A stretch of DNA of 10,937 bases. It comes from RPQJ01 sp031404015. Lineage in GTDB: Bacteria; Pseudomonadota; Gammaproteobacteria; Steroidobacterales; Steroidobacteraceae. The DNA lies in NCBI GenBank assembly GCA_031404015.1, contig JANNGT010000228.1:1-10937 (forward strand), read 5' to 3'. The number at the start of each line of letters is the position of its first letter. Positions within the stretch are counted from its first letter, which is position 1. The position numbers and the translations under genes are program-made. Positions 1 to 7,378 of this stretch are shown one piece after another. The notes under the pieces were generated by a model that did not search any database, was not told the DNA's origin, and worked only from the letters and a program-made list of their open reading frames with translations.

Positions 1-3000
1 GCGGCCGGGCCGAGGGGCCGGCCATGACGACCTGGATCTGCGGGGTGAACGCTTTCTCGAACAGCTCCGCAGGACCCCACAGCGTGAACCTGAGGTTCGT
101 GAACGACGTTACGTTGGCGATGCCATTGGCCGGCGCGTTGACATACGCGCCGAAGTAGCCGTCGGTGATCGCCGGCAACTTCAGGCCGAAGCCGTAGTAG
201 AAGTTGTTGATGCCACCCGGGTTGACGACCTGGTTGGCGATGCCACCGAAGTCGAATTGCGCGGTGGTGCCGACGGCAAAGCGAGGATCGTAGAAAAACC
301 CGATGTCGCCGCACAGCGTCGTCAGTGGCGGCTTGGCATCGGCCGGATTCAGGCTACCCCTGTAGTCCGCCGCAAAGATACCGCCGGTGAAGGTGCCGCC
401 GGTGCAGGCTGTGCTGCCCGCGCTCGTGCCCCAGAAATAGATGTTGTCGACGTACAACGTGCCTGCGCCATTGGGTTCGAGCTTGATCTGGATGATGTTC
501 GTAAGGTTCGGCACCGAGTAGTTGCTCAGGTCGATGTCGACGCTGTTCCAGCCGCCCGTGGTCAGGACCTGCGTGTAGGCATTCTCGAGGCCGGGCGAGA
601 TGATCGACACCTTCACGCTGGCAAGATTCGGCGTCCAGAAGTCGATGTGCAGCTTGCCCTTTGCGGAGACATCAACCGGGTTGCTTTCCCAATCGATGCC
701 CTGGTACAGGCCGCCGGGCCCCGCCCAGACGTACTTCAGCGACTTGTTGCTTGCGATGGTCACTTCGCTGCTCGTCACGGGCGGGTCCTGGCCCCAGAAG
801 GGGAACGGGTTGAGCCCCGTCCGTGACGCGGCGTCACTGTAAATCGTGACCGAGTCGGCCGTGATCACCGTCGTCGGTGCGCAGGTAGGCGCCGTCGTGC
901 CGCAGCTGCCGCCACCACCACCGGCTACAAACAGGACGTCGTCGAAAAAGTAAGTCCGGGCTCCGATCGCTGCTCCGGCCTGGCCGAAATCAAAGAAGAT
1001 GATCAGGCGGTTGTAGTTGTTGGCCGGGTTAAGAGCCGGGGTGCCGCTGACCTGATTGGCAAAGTTGAAGGTCAGCGTCTCCCAGGCGTTGGCCACGGTA
1101 GTCACCGCTTCAGTCTCCACCGACCGACTCGGGTCTTGCGCGCTCTCAACCTTGAGCCGCACGCGGACACCGGCGGCGGGCGAATACACACGCACCGTCA
1201 TCCTCGTGTTTGTCGCAGTGAACGGAATCGTGCCGACCGTCAGGCTGGGGCCCGTTGACACGACCGTTCCGGCGAAGGTCTCGGCGTTGGCCGCCCGGAT
1301 TACCCGTACCGTCGTATTTGCGGCGTTAGTCGGGTCGGGCTGCAATGACGAGTCTTCGGCGCCGCCGAAGCCGGTCATGGTGTAAACGAGTCCCGTCGAG
1401 TCGAAGCTAAGGTCAGCGAAGGGCCCACTAGGCAGGCCACCACCGCCGCTGAACGTGACGTCGTCGAAGTAGAACGTCTGCACACCAGCCTGGGCGCCTG
1501 TCTTGCCAAAGTTGAAGAAGATGACCAACTGGTCATACAACAACGACGTATTCAGCGGCGGCGTGCCGGGGACCTGTGAGGCGAAGTCGAAGGTCAACGT
1601 TTCCCACGCATTGGCCACCGTGGTAAGCACCTCGGTCTCCACCTTGTTACTGGGATCGTTGGGGTCGTCCTGCGACTGCTGCAGCTTAAGCCGCACCGGG
1701 ATGCCTGCCGCCGGCGAGTACACGCGCACTGTCATCCGCGTGTTGTCGGCGTCGAACGGTATGATCCCGACCGTGTCGCCGGAGGTGCCGACAACGGTTC
1801 CGGCAAAGACCAAGGCCTCAACCGACCGGATAACGCGCGCGACCTTGTTGGCTCCACCGATCGGGTCGGCCACCACCCCAGAGCCCCCCGTGCCTCCGAA
1901 ATCAATGAACGAGTAGTTCACGTCGGGCGAGTCGAAGGTGATCGTGCTGAAAGAACTCTGGACGTAATAGCCGGCGCCCTCATACAGGTCGTCGTTGCAG
2001 GCGGGGCCCGCTGGCGTGCCGCACAAGGCATAGCGTGCCTGGCGGTTGATATTCCACAGGCCCCAGCCGTCGTCGATGCCTTTCCACTGCTCGTCGTAGC
2101 CTTGGAAGTAGAAAATCATGGGTGGACCGCCGGCCGATCCCTGCCAGGACGCATACCCACCCGGGTTGCCGTACAGCAGGTCGAAGTACCATTTCTGGTT
2201 CACCTCGAGGGCCGCAAAGGTCTCGATCTCGAGGGCGGGGTTGGTCTGCTGCGCTTTCCAGCCCGTCTCGCCGACGGTGATGGGCATCGAGTCGCCGACG
2301 CTCACCGTGACGCCGTCCGGGCCGACGTACTGGTAATCGACAACTTCGCCGTGCCACTGCTTCAGGGTGGCGAGCGATTCCTCCATCATGGCCTGCGCAC
2401 GCTCCTGCCCCTCGGGGACGCTGGTCTGCCGCCAGTCCCAGTCGGAGGTGTAGCTGATCGGATACATGTGGATGGAGGCGAAATCGATCAATGGCAGGAT
2501 CGTGTCCGGCTTGACCGGGACCCGGTCGCCGCCGCCGCCGGATCGGCCGGCGTAGAAAGTCCAGTCGTCATCGGCGGTGACGGGCTGCGGCACCTGGGCG
2601 CGGATCGTGCGGATGTAGCCTTCCAGGCAGGGCAGGGGCATGAACTTCGAGAAGAACGAGGTCTCGTTGCCGACGCTGATCGTGACGACGTTCGGGTACT
2701 TGGACAGATTGCTGATCAGGTAGGCGATGTTGAAGTCGTTGGCCGGATCGCTGCATGAGGTGAGGCCCTTGAGGTCGAGCCCGAGCTGGAACTTCATGTT
2801 CGGGAATTTCTGCGCCGCAATCCGCAGGATCTTCTCCGCCACCACATCGGTCGACGGGGCCTTGGCGCCGAACAGCCTGAGTAGATTGAAACCGGCCGTG
2901 TCTAGCAGCGTGAGGTCCTGCAGTATGTCCAGGTCACTGGGGACCTCCGCTGTGATGGGTCCACCAGCGGTCCGATACGGGCTGTAGTTGATGGCCTTGC

Positions 3001-3397
3001 CCGTGGTGTAGATCGCAGGCAGTTGCCGCCGCGTGAACGTATACGGCGCGCAGTTCACCGTTACGCCTGTGATGTTTCCGCTCGCGGTGCCCGAACCGTT
3101 TGCGACGGTGCAGGCCAGGCCATCGGGCTGCGCCGCGACGACGACCGTGTAGCCGCTGCCATTGGCAATCTGCAACGGAAACGTGAAGGCGCCGTTCCCC
3201 GCTACGGCGAGCCTGTCGCCGCCGTTGTTCCACAATGCCAGGGCCCCGCCGCTGAAGCCCGATACTGAACCGCTGACGGTGACGAACTGGCGGTCTTCCT
3301 GCCAGTTCTGGCTCGAGCCGCACGCTGCGAGTGTGAGAGACACGCCGAGCACGGCGATGCGCCGTAACGAACACAGTGTCGACGCGACGCTCCGCAT
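1..3397 (-). CDS. Multimodular GH17 beta-1,3-glucanase lipoprotein (C-terminus beyond window)
   Basis: An open frame of 1132 codons runs without a stop to the left edge, so the protein is N-terminally complete and C-terminally cut. Residues 1-26 form a lipoprotein signal: basic n-region (LRR), hydrophobic stretch, lipobox LAAC with Cys26, followed by Gly, which favours outer-membrane sorting. Residues ~40-118 are a small beta-rich domain of the 'VSGSVSGFSG...NGAFTF' style common in proteobacterial secreted proteins. Residues ~122-455 are a GH17 (clan A TIM barrel) domain: VGNE gives the expected acid/base Glu245, and GETGW gives the expected nucleophile Glu377; the FDE-like motif YDEQWK follows. 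Two homologous modules (~485-652, ~661-828) and two further modules (~843-988, ~989 onward) follow and are probably glycan-binding. Expected role: cell-surface attack on beta-1,3-glucan. It is transcribed divergently from lacI from its own operator-bearing promoter. The start at 3397 is chosen because the signal peptide begins there; an in-frame ATG at 3496 has the better ribosome-binding site. Confidence 0.88.
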   Translation of the reverse strand, partial: MRSVASTLCSLRRIAVLGVSLTLAACGSSQNWQEDRQFVTVSGSVSGFSGGALALWNNGGDRLAVAGNGAFTFPLQIANGSGYTVVVAAQPDGLACTVANGSGTASGNITGVTVNCAPYTFTRRQLPAIYTTGKAINYSPYRTAGGPITAEVPSDLDILQDLTLLDTAGFNLLRLFGAKAPSTDVVAEKILRIAAQKFPNMKFQLGLDLKGLTSCSDPANDFNIAYLISNLSKYPNVVTISVGNETSFFSKFMPLPCLEGYIRTIRAQVPQPVTADDDWTFYAGRSGGGGDRVPVKPDTILPLIDFASIHMYPISYTSDWDWRQTSVPEGQERAQAMMEESLATLKQWHGEVVDYQYVGPDGVTVSVGDSMPITVGETGWKAQQTNPALEIETFAALEVNQKWYFDLLYGNPGGYASWQGSAGGPPMIFYFQGYDEQWKGIDDGWGLWNINRQARYALCGTPAGPACNDDLYEGAGYYVQSSFSTITFDSPDVNYSFIDFGGTGGSGVVADPIGGANKVARVIRSVEALVFAGTVVGTSGDTVGIIPFDADNTRMTVRVYSPAAGIPVRLKLQQSQDDPNDPSNKVETEVLTTVANAWETLTFDFASQVPGTPPLNTSLLYDQLVIFFNFGKTGAQAGVQTFYFDDVTFSGGGGLPSGPFADLSFDSTGLVYTMTGFGGAEDSSLQPDPTNAANTTVRVIRAANAETFAGTVVSTGPSLTVGTIPFTATNTRMTVRVYSPAAGVRVRLKVESAQDPSRSVETEAVTTVANAWETLTFNFANQVSGTPALNPANNYNRLIIFFDFGQAGAAIGARTYFFDDVLFVAGGGGGSCGTTAPTCAPTTVITADSVTIYSDAASRTGLNPFPFWGQDPPVTSSEVTIASNKSLKYVWAGPGGLYQGIDWESNPVDVSAKGKLHIDFWTPNLASVKVSIISPGLENAYTQVLTTGGWNSVDIDLSNYSVPNLTNIIQIKLEPNGAGTLYVDNIYFWGTSAGSTACTGGTFTGGIFAADYRGSLNPADAKPPLTTLCGDIGFFYDPRFAVGTTAQFDFGGIANQVVNPGGINNFYYGFGLKLPAITDGYFGAYVNAPANGIANVTSFTNLRFTLWGPAELFEKAFTPQIQVVMAGPSARP
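914..1417 (-). repeat. Tandem putative carbohydrate-binding module, copy 2
   Basis: Codes for residues ~661-828, beginning LSFDSTGLVYTM and ending YFFDDVLFVAGGGGG. It aligns with copy 1 over its whole length. The blocks TRMTVRVYSPAAG and TTVANAWETLTF are identical in both, and about two thirds of positions match by eye, with matching stretches also visible in the DNA. This indicates an internal duplication that has since diverged. A poly-Gly linker separates it from the next, unrelated-looking module, which ends in LYVDNIYFWG. Confidence 0.75.
1442..1945 (-). repeat. Tandem putative carbohydrate-binding module, copy 1
   Basis: Codes for residues ~485-652 of the GH17 lipoprotein. It begins ITFDSPDVNYSF, contains FDFGG-type, RMTVRVYSPAAG and VANAWETLTF motifs, and ends FYFDDVTFSGG before a Gly-rich linker. 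The architecture (beta-rich, about 165 residues, repeated, C-terminal to a glycosidase) is what is expected of a carbohydrate-binding module. I recall similar modules attached to secreted beta-glucanases, but I cannot assign a CBM family. Copy 1 has a four-residue insertion (DPND region) relative to copy 2. Confidence 0.75.
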
Positions 3398-3495
3398 GAT
3401 GTTCACCGCTTGCTTGCCGTGGATAAATGATTCTGTTCGCGCGTGCTGCCCGGGCCGAACGAGGCTTCGTGCAGCTGGTAGATCTGTCCGGCTCA

Positions 3496-3507
3496 TCTGC
3501 GTCCCCC
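3496..3507 (-). promoter_or_regulatory. Strong ribosome-binding site with alternative upstream start of the lipoprotein
   Basis: On the minus strand GGGGGA (3507-3502) lies five bases before an ATG at 3496. That ATG is exactly 33 codons upstream of the start at 3397, in the same frame and with no stop between. By contrast the ATG at 3397 is preceded only by AGCGGTGA. Starting at 3496 would place a 33-residue polar extension before the lipoprotein signal, which is unusual; starting at 3397 gives a textbook signal. The sequence does not decide which is used. Confidence 0.45.
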
Positions 3508-3582
3508 GACGTTGCCGCGTGGCCCCGGTCTGTTGCCGAACGAGACGCTTAAGGCGTTCTCTTCGCCGACCGTGAACGCTTT

Positions 3583-3626
3583 GAAAGCGCTTGCAGAAAC
3601 TAGCGGACCCCCGGCATCCTTGTCAA
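3583..3626 (-). promoter_or_regulatory. sigma70-like promoter with LacI-type operator for the GH17 lipoprotein
   Basis: On the minus strand a perfect -35 TTGACA (3626-3621) is followed, after an 18-base spacer, by a weak -10 TAGTTT (3602-3597). The near-palindrome GCAAGCGCTTTC (3594-3583) comes immediately after, covering the expected transcription start. It differs from the two operators elsewhere in the window at one position. An overlapping odd-centred palindrome, CGCTTT-G-AAAGCG, spans 3577-3589. Repression by the adjacent LacI-family protein with release by a glucan-derived sugar is the expected mode (inference). Confidence 0.7.
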
Positions 3627-3738
3627 TCCGTGGTCGATCCGGTGCTGATGGGGATGGGATTTTTGTGTTGCGGCGCGGCAAGACGCTCGCCACGGGAACC
3701 TGCAGGGCAGGCGCTGCAAACAGGAAGGATTCGAAACA

Positions 3739-4785
3739 ATGCGTCGATCGGAATTGGCGCGCCGTGCGGCGGCGGCTACGAACGGCTCGGCCGTGACACT
3801 AGAGATGGTGGCGAAGGAGGCCGGCGTCTCGCCGAGTACCGTGTCGCGCATCCTCAATGGGACCGCGCGCGTCCGCGAAGCGAAGGTGCGGGCGGTCGAA
3901 GCGGCCATCGCCAAACTGCAGTTCATGCCGAACCCGGTGGCTCGCTCGCTTGCCGGCGGCAAGTCTATGAGCGTCGGTGTCGTGACGCAGGCCATCGACA
4001 GCCCGTTCTACGGTGTGTCGCTGGCGGGAATCGAGAAGGGACTGCTGCAAGCCGGCTATTCCCCGCTGTTCGTGAGCGGACACTGGCGCGAGGGTGATGA
4101 ACGGCGTTGCGTCGATCACCTGCTGAGCAGGCGCGTGGAGGGCATCATTCTGATGACCAGTCGCCTGCCGGACCAGGAACTTATCAACCTCGCGCGCAGC
4201 GTACCGTTGGTCGTGACCGGCCGACGGGTCGATGGGGACCGCATCTACTGTGTGGACGTGGATTGCACGATCGGCGCACGCCTTGCAACCGACTACCTGA
4301 TCGGGCAAGGGCACCGCCGGATCGCATTCATTGCGGGACCGCAGGACCATCCGGATGCAATGCAGCGGATGGACGGCTACAAGGCGGCCCTGGCCGCCGG
4401 CAAGATTCCGTTCACCACCAAGCTGGTCGCTGCCGGCGACTATCTCGAAACAGGCGGACTCGCTGCAATTAACACATTGCTCGACTCGGGGGTCAGATTC
4501 ACCGCCGTTTTCGCCGCAAACGATCAGTCCGCCTACGGTGCGATGCTCGCGTTGCACCGGCGCGGACTCAAGGTGCCACAGGCTGTCTCCGTGGTTGGCT
4601 TCGACGACTTGCCGGCCTCGGCGTTCATGATCCCGCCGCTCACCAGTGTTCACCGGTCCATTGACGAGATCGGCGAGGGCGCTGCCGAGGCGATGATCGA
4701 CTTGATCGCACGCAGGACCCCCCACGTCAGGATCGCAACGACGACGCTCGCAATTCGCGAATCGACTCGTCCCTTGCGCAGCTGA
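3739..4785 (+). CDS. LacI-family transcriptional regulator of the glucan locus
   Basis: 348 residues, the normal LacI-family length. Residues ~19-41 form the helix-turn-helix and start of the hinge region (VTLEMVAKEAGVSPSTVSRI, then LNG). The YQP-type hinge position is replaced by a FMPNPVARSLAGG segment, and the rest is a periplasmic-binding-protein-like effector domain. That domain shows the usual SxGVVT start, VTGRR, HRRIAFIAGP, AANDQSAYGAM, VSVVGFDD and PPLTSVHRS blocks. The start is supported by AGGAAGGA nine bases upstream. It sits between the lipoprotein gene and the GH1 operon, and palindromes of the LacI/CcpA type (TGAAAGCG-CTTTC) lie in the promoters on both sides, so it is the obvious local regulator. 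The effector is not readable from sequence; glucose or a short laminari-oligosaccharide is likely given the neighbours. Confidence 0.93.
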   Translation: MRRSELARRAAAATNGSAVTLEMVAKEAGVSPSTVSRILNGTARVREAKVRAVEAAIAKLQFMPNPVARSLAGGKSMSVGVVTQAIDSPFYGVSLAGIEKGLLQAGYSPLFVSGHWREGDERRCVDHLLSRRVEGIILMTSRLPDQELINLARSVPLVVTGRRVDGDRIYCVDVDCTIGARLATDYLIGQGHRRIAFIAGPQDHPDAMQRMDGYKAALAAGKIPFTTKLVAAGDYLETGGLAAINTLLDSGVRFTAVFAANDQSAYGAMLALHRRGLKVPQAVSVVGFDDLPASAFMIPPLTSVHRSIDEIGEGAAEAMIDLIARRTPHVRIATTTLAIRESTRPLRS

Positions 4786-5088
4786 GGATTGCGCCGCCGG
4801 CCGGCGGTTCGCTCGCCGCGACAGCTGTGTCCGCGCCCGTGCATGAGGTCTGCACGTTTGTCGCGTCGCAGCAATACTTCGCCCGACCGCAGGTTTGACA
4901 CGGCCCTCAACCGCCATGCTAGATTTGGGCTGAAAGCGCTTTCTCGTAAGTCAGGCTCATCCGGTCCGCGCGATACGCCGTGGCTGCCTGCCCAGCACTC
5001 GACCAACCCGACGATTGCCGTGAACGACACCTTGCTGAAATCTGCAGAATATTCTGGCAACGTGTTGCTCGACCCCGAAGCCGCCGCC
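4786..5088 (+). other. Intergenic region and leader between lacI and the GH1 operon
   Basis: About 300 bases with no independent gene. The first part includes a GC-rich 14-base palindrome (4794-4807) with no T-run after it. The middle holds the promoter and operator (4895-4943). The rest is a leader of roughly 155 bases, which remains open in the GH1 frame. Two in-frame GTG codons (5020, 5062) could in principle extend GH1, but neither has a convincing ribosome-binding site. Confidence 0.55.
4895..4943 (+). promoter_or_regulatory. sigma70-like promoter with perfect LacI-type operator for the GH1 operon
   Basis: Perfect TTGACA at 4895-4900, a 19-base spacer, then TAGATT at 4920-4925 as -10. 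The 12-base perfect palindrome GAAAGCGCTTTC at 4932-4943 lies where transcription should begin, so binding would block initiation. The distance from the start of TTGACA to the start of the palindrome is 37 bases, the same as at 10799-10847. This promoter should drive the four genes from 5089 to 10756. Confidence 0.8.
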
Positions 5089-6447
5089 ATGGCAGAGCGT
5101 TTTCCGCGGGGTTTCGTCTGGGGCGTGGCGACGAGCGCTTACCAGGTCGAAGGCGCAGCGCACGCAGACGGACGTGGGGATTCCATCTGGGATGAGTTCT
5201 GTCGCCGGCCTGGCGCGATCGGGGACGGCTCCAGCGGCGATAACGCCTGTGATCACTACCACCGCTGTGGCGAAGACATCGCGCTTATAGAGAGCCTGGG
5301 CGCGGACGCCTATCGGTTCTCGATCGCATGGCCGCGCGTACAACCCCTGGGTTCAGGGGCGTGGAACGAGCAGGGATTCGATTTCTATGAACGACTGGTC
5401 GACGGTTTACTGGAACGACACGTCGCACCGTACCTGACCTTGTACCACTGGGATTTGCCGCAGGCGCTGCAGGATGGCGGTGGCTGGGCGAACCGCGACA
5501 CCACCGCGCGATTCGCGGAGTATGCGGCGGAAGTTGCACGGCGCCTCGGCGACCGCGCGGCGTCGATCGCCACGCACAACGAGCCATGGGTCGTCGCCAT
5601 CCTTGGCCACGAGACGGGAACGTTCGCGCCCGGGCTGAAGAGTCAGAAAGTGGCGATGCAGGTCTCGCACCACCTGCTGCTCAGCCACGGCATGGCCTTG
5701 CGCGCACTGCGCGCGGAGCGCTGCGTCGCGCCACTCGGCATCGTGCTGAACCAGGCACCCGTCCATGCCGCCTCGAATTCCCCTGAAGATATTGCCAAGG
5801 CCCGCATCGACGATGGTTTGACGATCCGCTGGTACATGGACGCGTTGCTGCGCGGATGCTATCCGGATGATGTGCTGGCCTTCCTGGGCGAAGACGCGCC
5901 GCAGATCGCGCCCGGGGACATGGAGGCCATCCGCCAGCCGCTGGATTGGCTCGGCATCAACTACTACACGCGCAACCTCTCTGGCACTGGCTCACCGCTT
6001 GGTCCAGTCGAGTCCAGCAGGGAAGTCACGGACATGGGTTGGGAGGTCTTTCCGGGCGGACTGACCGAGCTGCTTCAGCGATTGCATGCGGACTATCGTT
6101 TGCCACCGCTGTACATCACGGAAAACGGTGCGGCGTACCAGGATCGCCTGGTGGACGGACGCGTCGCCGACGCAGAACGGATCCGCTTCCTGCAACGGCA
6201 CATTGCCGCGATGGCGGACGCGCTCGACGGCGGCGTCGACCTGCGCGGCTACTTCGTCTGGAGCCTGCTCGACAACTTCGAGTGGGCCGACGGCTACACC
6301 AAGCGCTTCGGGCTCATCTTCGTCGACTACCCCACGCAGCGCAGGACATTGAAAGACAGTGCGCTCTGGTATCGCACGTTCTGTGCGCGCGCCAACGCCG
6401 AAGTCGGTGCAACGTCGTCACAGAGGGGACTACCCGATGGCCGGTAG
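5089..6447 (+). CDS. GH1 beta-glucosidase
   Basis: 452 residues from ATG 5089, typical for a single-domain GH1 enzyme. It opens with the family signature FPRGFVWGVATSAYQVEGA. The acid/base lies in THNEPW (Glu165) and the nucleophile in YITENGA (Glu345). Other GH1 hallmarks are LYHWDLPQAL, the LGINYYTR block and WSLLDNFEWADGY near the C-terminus. No signal peptide is present, so it is cytoplasmic. It should release glucose from the non-reducing end of beta-linked oligosaccharides, here probably laminari-oligosaccharides. The frame is open further upstream, but the longest version would begin before the promoter; ATG 5089 sits directly before the conserved domain, although its ribosome-binding site is weak. 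It is the first gene of the operon, and its last 11 bases overlap the GH16 gene. Confidence 0.93.
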   Translation: MAERFPRGFVWGVATSAYQVEGAAHADGRGDSIWDEFCRRPGAIGDGSSGDNACDHYHRCGEDIALIESLGADAYRFSIAWPRVQPLGSGAWNEQGFDFYERLVDGLLERHVAPYLTLYHWDLPQALQDGGGWANRDTTARFAEYAAEVARRLGDRAASIATHNEPWVVAILGHETGTFAPGLKSQKVAMQVSHHLLLSHGMALRALRAERCVAPLGIVLNQAPVHAASNSPEDIAKARIDDGLTIRWYMDALLRGCYPDDVLAFLGEDAPQIAPGDMEAIRQPLDWLGINYYTRNLSGTGSPLGPVESSREVTDMGWEVFPGGLTELLQRLHADYRLPPLYITENGAAYQDRLVDGRVADAERIRFLQRHIAAMADALDGGVDLRGYFVWSLLDNFEWADGYTKRFGLIFVDYPTQRRTLKDSALWYRTFCARANAEVGATSSQRGLPDGR

Positions 6448-7342
6448 CAGCAATCGATGGAAACTGGTCTGGAGCGACGAGTTCGAAGGCGACGCGATCG
6501 ACGCCAGTAAGTGGGACTTCGAGCTCGGCAATGGTTTCTTCGACTATAAGAGCCATCAGTGGATACCCGGCTGGGGCAACGAGGAGCTGCAGTACTACAC
6601 GCGTGAGCCGGACAACGTGTCCGTCCGTGACAGCCATCTGTACATCCGCGCGCTGAAAGAAACGCTGCATGAGTGTGGCTACACGTCGGCACGGATCAAG
6701 ACACGCAAACGCGACGGCACGCCGCTTTTCAGCCAGCGCTACGGCAAGTTCGAGTTCCGCGCGAAGGTGCCACACGGTAAGGGCCTGTGGCCGGCGATCT
6801 GGCTGCTGCCGCAGGACGACAAGTACGGCGGTTGGGCTGCCTCCGGCGAGATCGACGTCATGGAGATTGTTGGCGAGAAACCGCACCAGTACCTCGGCAC
6901 GGTCCACTTCGGGTCGACCTTTCCGAAGCGCGAACTCGTCACCCACGTGCACGAATTCCCGCCGGGTCATTCGGTGGGAGAGTTCCACGTGTATGCCGTC
7001 GAGTGGGAGCCGGGCGAAATCCGCTGGTCGGTGGACGGCAAGGTCTGGGCGACGCAAAAGTTCTGGTGGAGCTGCAGCAAGCAACGCAACGGCAAGGGGA
7101 TCGTCGCGCGCAGCAGTGCGGACCTGAATCCGTGGCCTGCACCGTTCGACCAGGCGTTCTACATCGTGATGAACGTCGCCGTCGGCGGTAATTTTCCGGG
7201 GGTGCCGAATCCGGCGACACAGTTTCCAGCCGAACTCGTCGTCGACTACGTGCGCGTCTACGAACGTGTGGGAGGGTATGGCGCGCCTGAGCCGCGCGGC
7301 AAAGGCCGGCTGCCATATCAGAAGATAAAGAAAAAGCGCTGA
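6437..7342 (+). CDS. GH16 laminarinase-type endo-beta-1,3-glucanase, no signal peptide
   Basis: 301 residues. GH16 features of the bacterial laminarinase type are clear: WSDEFEG near the N-terminus, GWGNEELQYYT (residues 45-55), HGKGLWPAIWLLP, the catalytic GEIDVME motif (Glu138 nucleophile, Asp140, Glu143 acid/base), HVYAVEW, and MNVAVGGNFPG. Expected reaction: internal cleavage of beta-1,3-glucan chains. The start is well supported: AGAGGGGA lies seven bases before ATG 6437, and the conserved domain starts within ten residues. The gene overlaps the GH1 stop by 11 bases, suggesting translational coupling. No signal peptide or hydrophobic N-terminus exists, and extending upstream adds only basic residues, so it is predicted cytoplasmic, whereas most laminarinases are secreted. 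The C-terminus ends in a lysine-rich tail (KIKKKR). Confidence 0.9.
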   Translation: MAGSSNRWKLVWSDEFEGDAIDASKWDFELGNGFFDYKSHQWIPGWGNEELQYYTREPDNVSVRDSHLYIRALKETLHECGYTSARIKTRKRDGTPLFSQRYGKFEFRAKVPHGKGLWPAIWLLPQDDKYGGWAASGEIDVMEIVGEKPHQYLGTVHFGSTFPKRELVTHVHEFPPGHSVGEFHVYAVEWEPGEIRWSVDGKVWATQKFWWSCSKQRNGKGIVARSSADLNPWPAPFDQAFYIVMNVAVGGNFPGVPNPATQFPAELVVDYVRVYERVGGYGAPEPRGKGRLPYQKIKKKR

Positions 7343-7378
7343 AGACGCTGCATCGCGCTAATCGACTCTGGGGGAATC

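Larger units (their letters stand above)
3398..3738. other. Divergent control region between GH17 lipoprotein and lacI
   Basis: This stretch has no convincing independent gene. It holds the minus-strand promoter and operator (3583-3626), the long leader of the lipoprotein gene with an alternative in-frame start at 3496, and the lacI ribosome-binding site (AGGAAGGA, 3722-3729). I could not identify a clear sigma70 promoter for lacI on the plus strand. The operator lies about 145 bases upstream of the lacI start, so it could also affect lacI, but this is uncertain. Confidence 0.6.

Noticed and set aside
4794..4807. Perfect 14-base palindrome CCGCCGGCCGGCGG just after the lacI stop, considered as a terminator
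   Set aside because: There is no T-run after it and little room for a loop; such GC palindromes are common by chance in GC-rich DNA.
3799..4917. A 372-codon minus-strand frame opposite lacI
   Set aside because: The plus strand encodes a full-length LacI protein; the antisense product has no recognisable features.
4789..5088. Longer GH1 version beginning at ATG 4789
   Set aside because: This start lies upstream of the promoter and operator, the extra 100 residues look like translated intergenic DNA, and the conserved GH1 domain begins directly after ATG 5089.
7331..7342. AAAAAGCGCT at the GH16 stop, considered as an internal operator half-site
   Set aside because: Only one half matches the motif, it lies in the coding sequence of a Lys-rich tail, and no promoter hexamers surround it.
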